This document shows positions 6,217-8,096 of a stretch of DNA of 8,096 nt, piece after piece (the stretch's first letter is position 1; each line of letters starts with the position of its first letter). The translations under genes were made by a program, and so were the position numbers. The notes below the pieces were generated by a model, which worked only from the letters and a program-made list of their open reading frames with translations, was not told where the DNA came from and did not search any database. The DNA is from JAPYTU01 sp036166735 (lineage in GTDB: Bacteria; Bacteroidota; Bacteroidia; Cytophagales; MED-G16), in the NCBI GenBank assembly GCA_036166735.1, contig JAYZHG010000111.1:1-8096 (forward strand), written 5' to 3'.

Positions 6217-7587
6217 ATGAAAAAAATATTATTCTTATTATCTCTTATCATTTTTTTAAATGATATACATGCTCAGAAATCATATGTGAAACCTGAATTT
6301 GCAAAAAATTGGAGTAATCCAGGAAAACATCCAGATCATATTGTTCTTAATTTTTCAGATGATCCTTCATCTACAGTTAGTGTGACGTGGAGAACAAATA
6401 AAGATGTAAAAAGTGGATATGCAGAAATTGCTAAAGCAACACCAGATCCCACATTTATTGCGGAAAGACGTACTTATGATGCTAAAACTGAAGTTTTTGA
6501 TTTTAGTGATGTTGTTCAGAATGGAACTTTTTCTAATAAAAAAGTTGATTTTGATAATTTATACTCACATTATCATTCTGTGACATTTACAGACTTAAAA
6601 CCAAATACAGTATATGGCTATAGGGTTGGTGATGGAAAGATATGGAGTGAGTGGATACAGTTCAAAACAGCTAGTAATAAGCCTGATCCTTTTTCATTTT
6701 TATATGTAGGTGATGCTCAAAATTATATTCTAGAGTTATGGTCAAGACTTATTAGGGAAGGATATAAGAAAGCTCCTAATGCTAGTTTTATAATTCATGC
6801 TGGAGATTTAGTTAATAATGCCCATAGTAATCATGAGTGGCATGAGTGGTATATGGCTGGTGGATGGATTCATAGATCTTTGCCATCATTGTCTATTCCT
6901 GGAAATCATGAGTATAGACCACAAGTTCAAAAAGATCTTGATGAAAAAATTAGTAGGTTATCTATTCAATGGAATTATCAATTTACTTTTCCAGATAATG
7001 GTGTTAAAGGTTTGGAAGAAACTGTGTATTATATTGATTATCAGGGAGTAAGATTTATTGGATTGAATAGCAATTTAATGATTGAAGAACAGGCCGTATG
7101 GTTAGAAGAAGTTTTAAAAAATAATCCTAACAAGTGGACAGTTGCAGTTTATCATCATCCACTATATTCTGCATCCAGGGGAAGAGATAATGTAGAATTA
7201 AGATCAAAATGGAAACCAATTTTTGATAAATATAAAGTGGATTTAGCATTACAAGGTCATGATCATGCTTATACTAGAGGAAGGGTTTCTCCCTATGAGG
7301 AAAATTTGATTTCTGGTCAAAACACTAACAATTTAACTGGTACTGTTTATGTTGTATCCGTTAGTGGAGGTAAAATGTATCCTTTAAAAGAGGGATGGAA
7401 TCAATACGATGCTTTAAGAGATAGAGCAGGACAAAACATGCAATTATTTCAGGTTATAACAGTAGATGGCAACAAACTTTCTTACCAGGCATATACTGCT
7501 GTTGGCAATCTATATGATTCTTTTGATTTAGTTAAAGATGAAAATGGATTAAATAGTTTTGTAGAGAGAAAACACGAAGCGTATTAA
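6217..7587 (+). CDS. Secreted metallophosphoesterase, purple acid phosphatase-like
   Basis: This 456-residue protein has a signal peptide (1-20, ending DIHAQ), so it is exported. Residues about 35-152 form a fibronectin-III-like purple acid phosphatase N-terminal domain ('STVSVTWRT', 'LKPNTVYGYRVGDG'). The catalytic metallophosphoesterase domain follows with all five metal-binding blocks: G-D166 (YVGDAQN), G-D197 (HAGDLVNN), G229-N230-H231-E232, H313-H314 (VYHHP) and G-H348-D349-H350-A-Y-T-R354. Residues about 370-445 match the usual C-terminal domain ('GTVYVVSVSGG', 'LFQVITVDGNKLSYQAYT'). It should hydrolyse phosphate esters outside the cytoplasm, a phosphorus-scavenging role. Classical purple acid phosphatases carry GDxxY in the second block, whose tyrosine binds ferric iron and gives the colour; here that position is N200. 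The metals may therefore differ, or the enzyme may act on a different ester. A -7 promoter element lies just upstream, and a ribokinase gene converges 23 bases downstream. The start ATG fits the signal peptide. Confidence 0.9.
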   Translation: MKKILFLLSLIIFLNDIHAQKSYVKPEFAKNWSNPGKHPDHIVLNFSDDPSSTVSVTWRTNKDVKSGYAEIAKATPDPTFIAERRTYDAKTEVFDFSDVVQNGTFSNKKVDFDNLYSHYHSVTFTDLKPNTVYGYRVGDGKIWSEWIQFKTASNKPDPFSFLYVGDAQNYILELWSRLIREGYKKAPNASFIIHAGDLVNNAHSNHEWHEWYMAGGWIHRSLPSLSIPGNHEYRPQVQKDLDEKISRLSIQWNYQFTFPDNGVKGLEETVYYIDYQGVRFIGLNSNLMIEEQAVWLEEVLKNNPNKWTVAVYHHPLYSASRGRDNVELRSKWKPIFDKYKVDLALQGHDHAYTRGRVSPYEENLISGQNTNNLTGTVYVVSVSGGKMYPLKEGWNQYDALRDRAGQNMQLFQVITVDGNKLSYQAYTAVGNLYDSFDLVKDENGLNSFVERKHEAY

Positions 7588-7593
7588 TTTTAA

Positions 7594-7612
7594 AATTATT
7601 GATTAAATAATT
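7594..7612. terminator. AT-only inverted repeat between convergent genes, possible bidirectional terminator
   Basis: AATTATT (7594-7600) and AATAATT (7606-7612) are perfect inverted copies around a 5-base loop, in the 23-base gap between the convergent phosphatase and ribokinase genes. The right arm overlaps the ribokinase stop codon. The repeat follows another palindrome, TAATTTTAAAATTA, just to the left. The position is what one expects of a shared terminator, but the stem has no G-C pair and no clear T tract, so it may be chance in AT-rich DNA. Confidence 0.28.
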
Positions 7613-8096
7613 ACAGCTTAGGAATAGAAATTGCACCTCCCATTTTTGTTGTACTAATGCTTGCCGCTTTTGAAGCTATCTCCATGCTTTCTTTTATTTC
7701 ATTGTTTTTATAATAAGATGATATAAAATATCCAATATATGTATCACCTGCAGCTGTTGTATCAACACTATTAACTTTATTTGCAGGGATTTCTATTACT
7801 TTATTATTATAAATGTAAATAGATCCTTTTTTTCCAAGAGTTAATAAAAGTTTTGTGCTAGGATATTTTTTTGATAAATATTTGAGGATCTTAGTTTTAT
7901 CTTGTTCTCCAGATGAAAGACCGAAACCTTCTGATTCATTAAAAATTAAGGTATCAAGTTTTTGTAATGGATAATTGATAATTTCTTTAGTAAAGGGTGC
8001 TGGGTTTAAAAATATTTTCATTCCTATTTCATATCCTCTATTTATGATTTCCTCAATTTTGTTGATTTCATTTTGAAGGACTAAAATATCTCCAGA
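7611..8096 (-). CDS. rbsK: Ribokinase (PfkB family), C-terminal half; 5' end outside the window
   Basis: The frame stays open through the right edge at 8096, so the ATG at 8021 is an internal methionine (in 'YEIGMKIFLNPAP') and not the start. The visible 161 residues equal about half of a typical 300-residue ribokinase. Family landmarks in order are 'DILVLQNEIN' (E. coli RbsK has a similar LMQLE stretch), 'NPAP', 'IFNESEG' (the NExE-like metal/phosphate motif), 'LLTLGKKGS', then 'VNSVDTTAAGDTYIGYF', whose GD aspartate (codon 7743-7745) is the catalytic base, and a closing 'GGAISIP'. The AAGDT form is more typical of ribokinase than of fructokinase or adenosine kinase. The reaction is ribose + ATP to ribose 5-phosphate + ADP in the cytoplasm, joining free ribose (for example from nucleoside hydrolysis) to the pentose phosphate and PRPP pathways. 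It converges on the phosphatase gene; its upstream neighbours are not visible. A related sugar kinase remains possible. Confidence 0.88.
   Translation of the reverse strand, partial: SGDILVLQNEINKIEEIINRGYEIGMKIFLNPAPFTKEIINYPLQKLDTLIFNESEGFGLSSGEQDKTKILKYLSKKYPSTKLLLTLGKKGSIYIYNNKVIEIPANKVNSVDTTAAGDTYIGYFISSYYKNNEIKESMEIASKAASISTTKMGGAISIPKL

Noticed and set aside
6818..7051. Plus-strand 77-codon frame inside the phosphatase gene
   Set aside because: It is an out-of-frame shadow of the phosphatase; the host frame carries the GNHE metal block here.
8019..8021. ATG at 8021 as the start of a 136-residue kinase
   Set aside because: The frame continues upstream to the window edge with ribokinase-like sequence (DILVLQNEIN), so this is an internal methionine of a longer gene.

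Overview
The window is about 8.1 kb of AT-rich DNA (roughly 30% GC by eye). It most likely comes from a marine-type member of the Bacteroidota, probably a flavobacterium. The clues are signal peptides ending in '-AQ' or '-GQ', the lack of clear Shine-Dalgarno sequences, a TAnnTTTG-type -7 promoter element, and homologies typical of that group. I see no RNA gene, CRISPR array, insertion sequence or phage gene. Coding density is high: the only gaps over 50 bases are a 111-base divergent region and a 91-base region.

Left part (1-3926, minus strand): a two-gene operon of exported zinc peptidases. The promoter-proximal gene encodes a short M1-family (aminopeptidase N-like) enzyme. One base after its stop codon begins a long gene for an M60 (enhancin/SslE-like) metallopeptidase with an N-terminal laminin-G-like domain. 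That gene runs off the left edge, and 754 codons are visible. It is open from 2263 to the edge and accounts for all of the first 2.2 kb.

Centre (4038-6125, plus strand): a tight three-gene cluster reading away from the peptidases. It encodes a ten-helix permease resembling plant ureide permeases and the RbsU/GRP sugar transporters, a small phosphoribosyltransferase, and a YhhQ-family queuosine-precursor transporter. This looks like a base or nucleoside salvage cassette: two importers and one enzyme that could trap a base as its nucleotide.

Right part: a secreted metallophosphoesterase of the purple acid phosphatase type (6217-7587, plus strand), preceded by a good match to the Bacteroidota -7 box, then the C-terminal half of a ribokinase (7611-8096, minus strand) converging on it and running off the right edge. 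The exported proteins (M1, M60, phosphatase) fit a life of breaking down external protein, glycoprotein and organophosphate. The permease, phosphoribosyltransferase, YhhQ and ribokinase fit uptake and reuse of nucleoside, base and ribose fragments.

I found no clearly undescribed system. The best candidates for a second look are the permease-phosphoribosyltransferase-YhhQ cassette, the coupled M1-M60 peptidase pair, and a phosphatase that lacks the tyrosine defining purple acid phosphatases.
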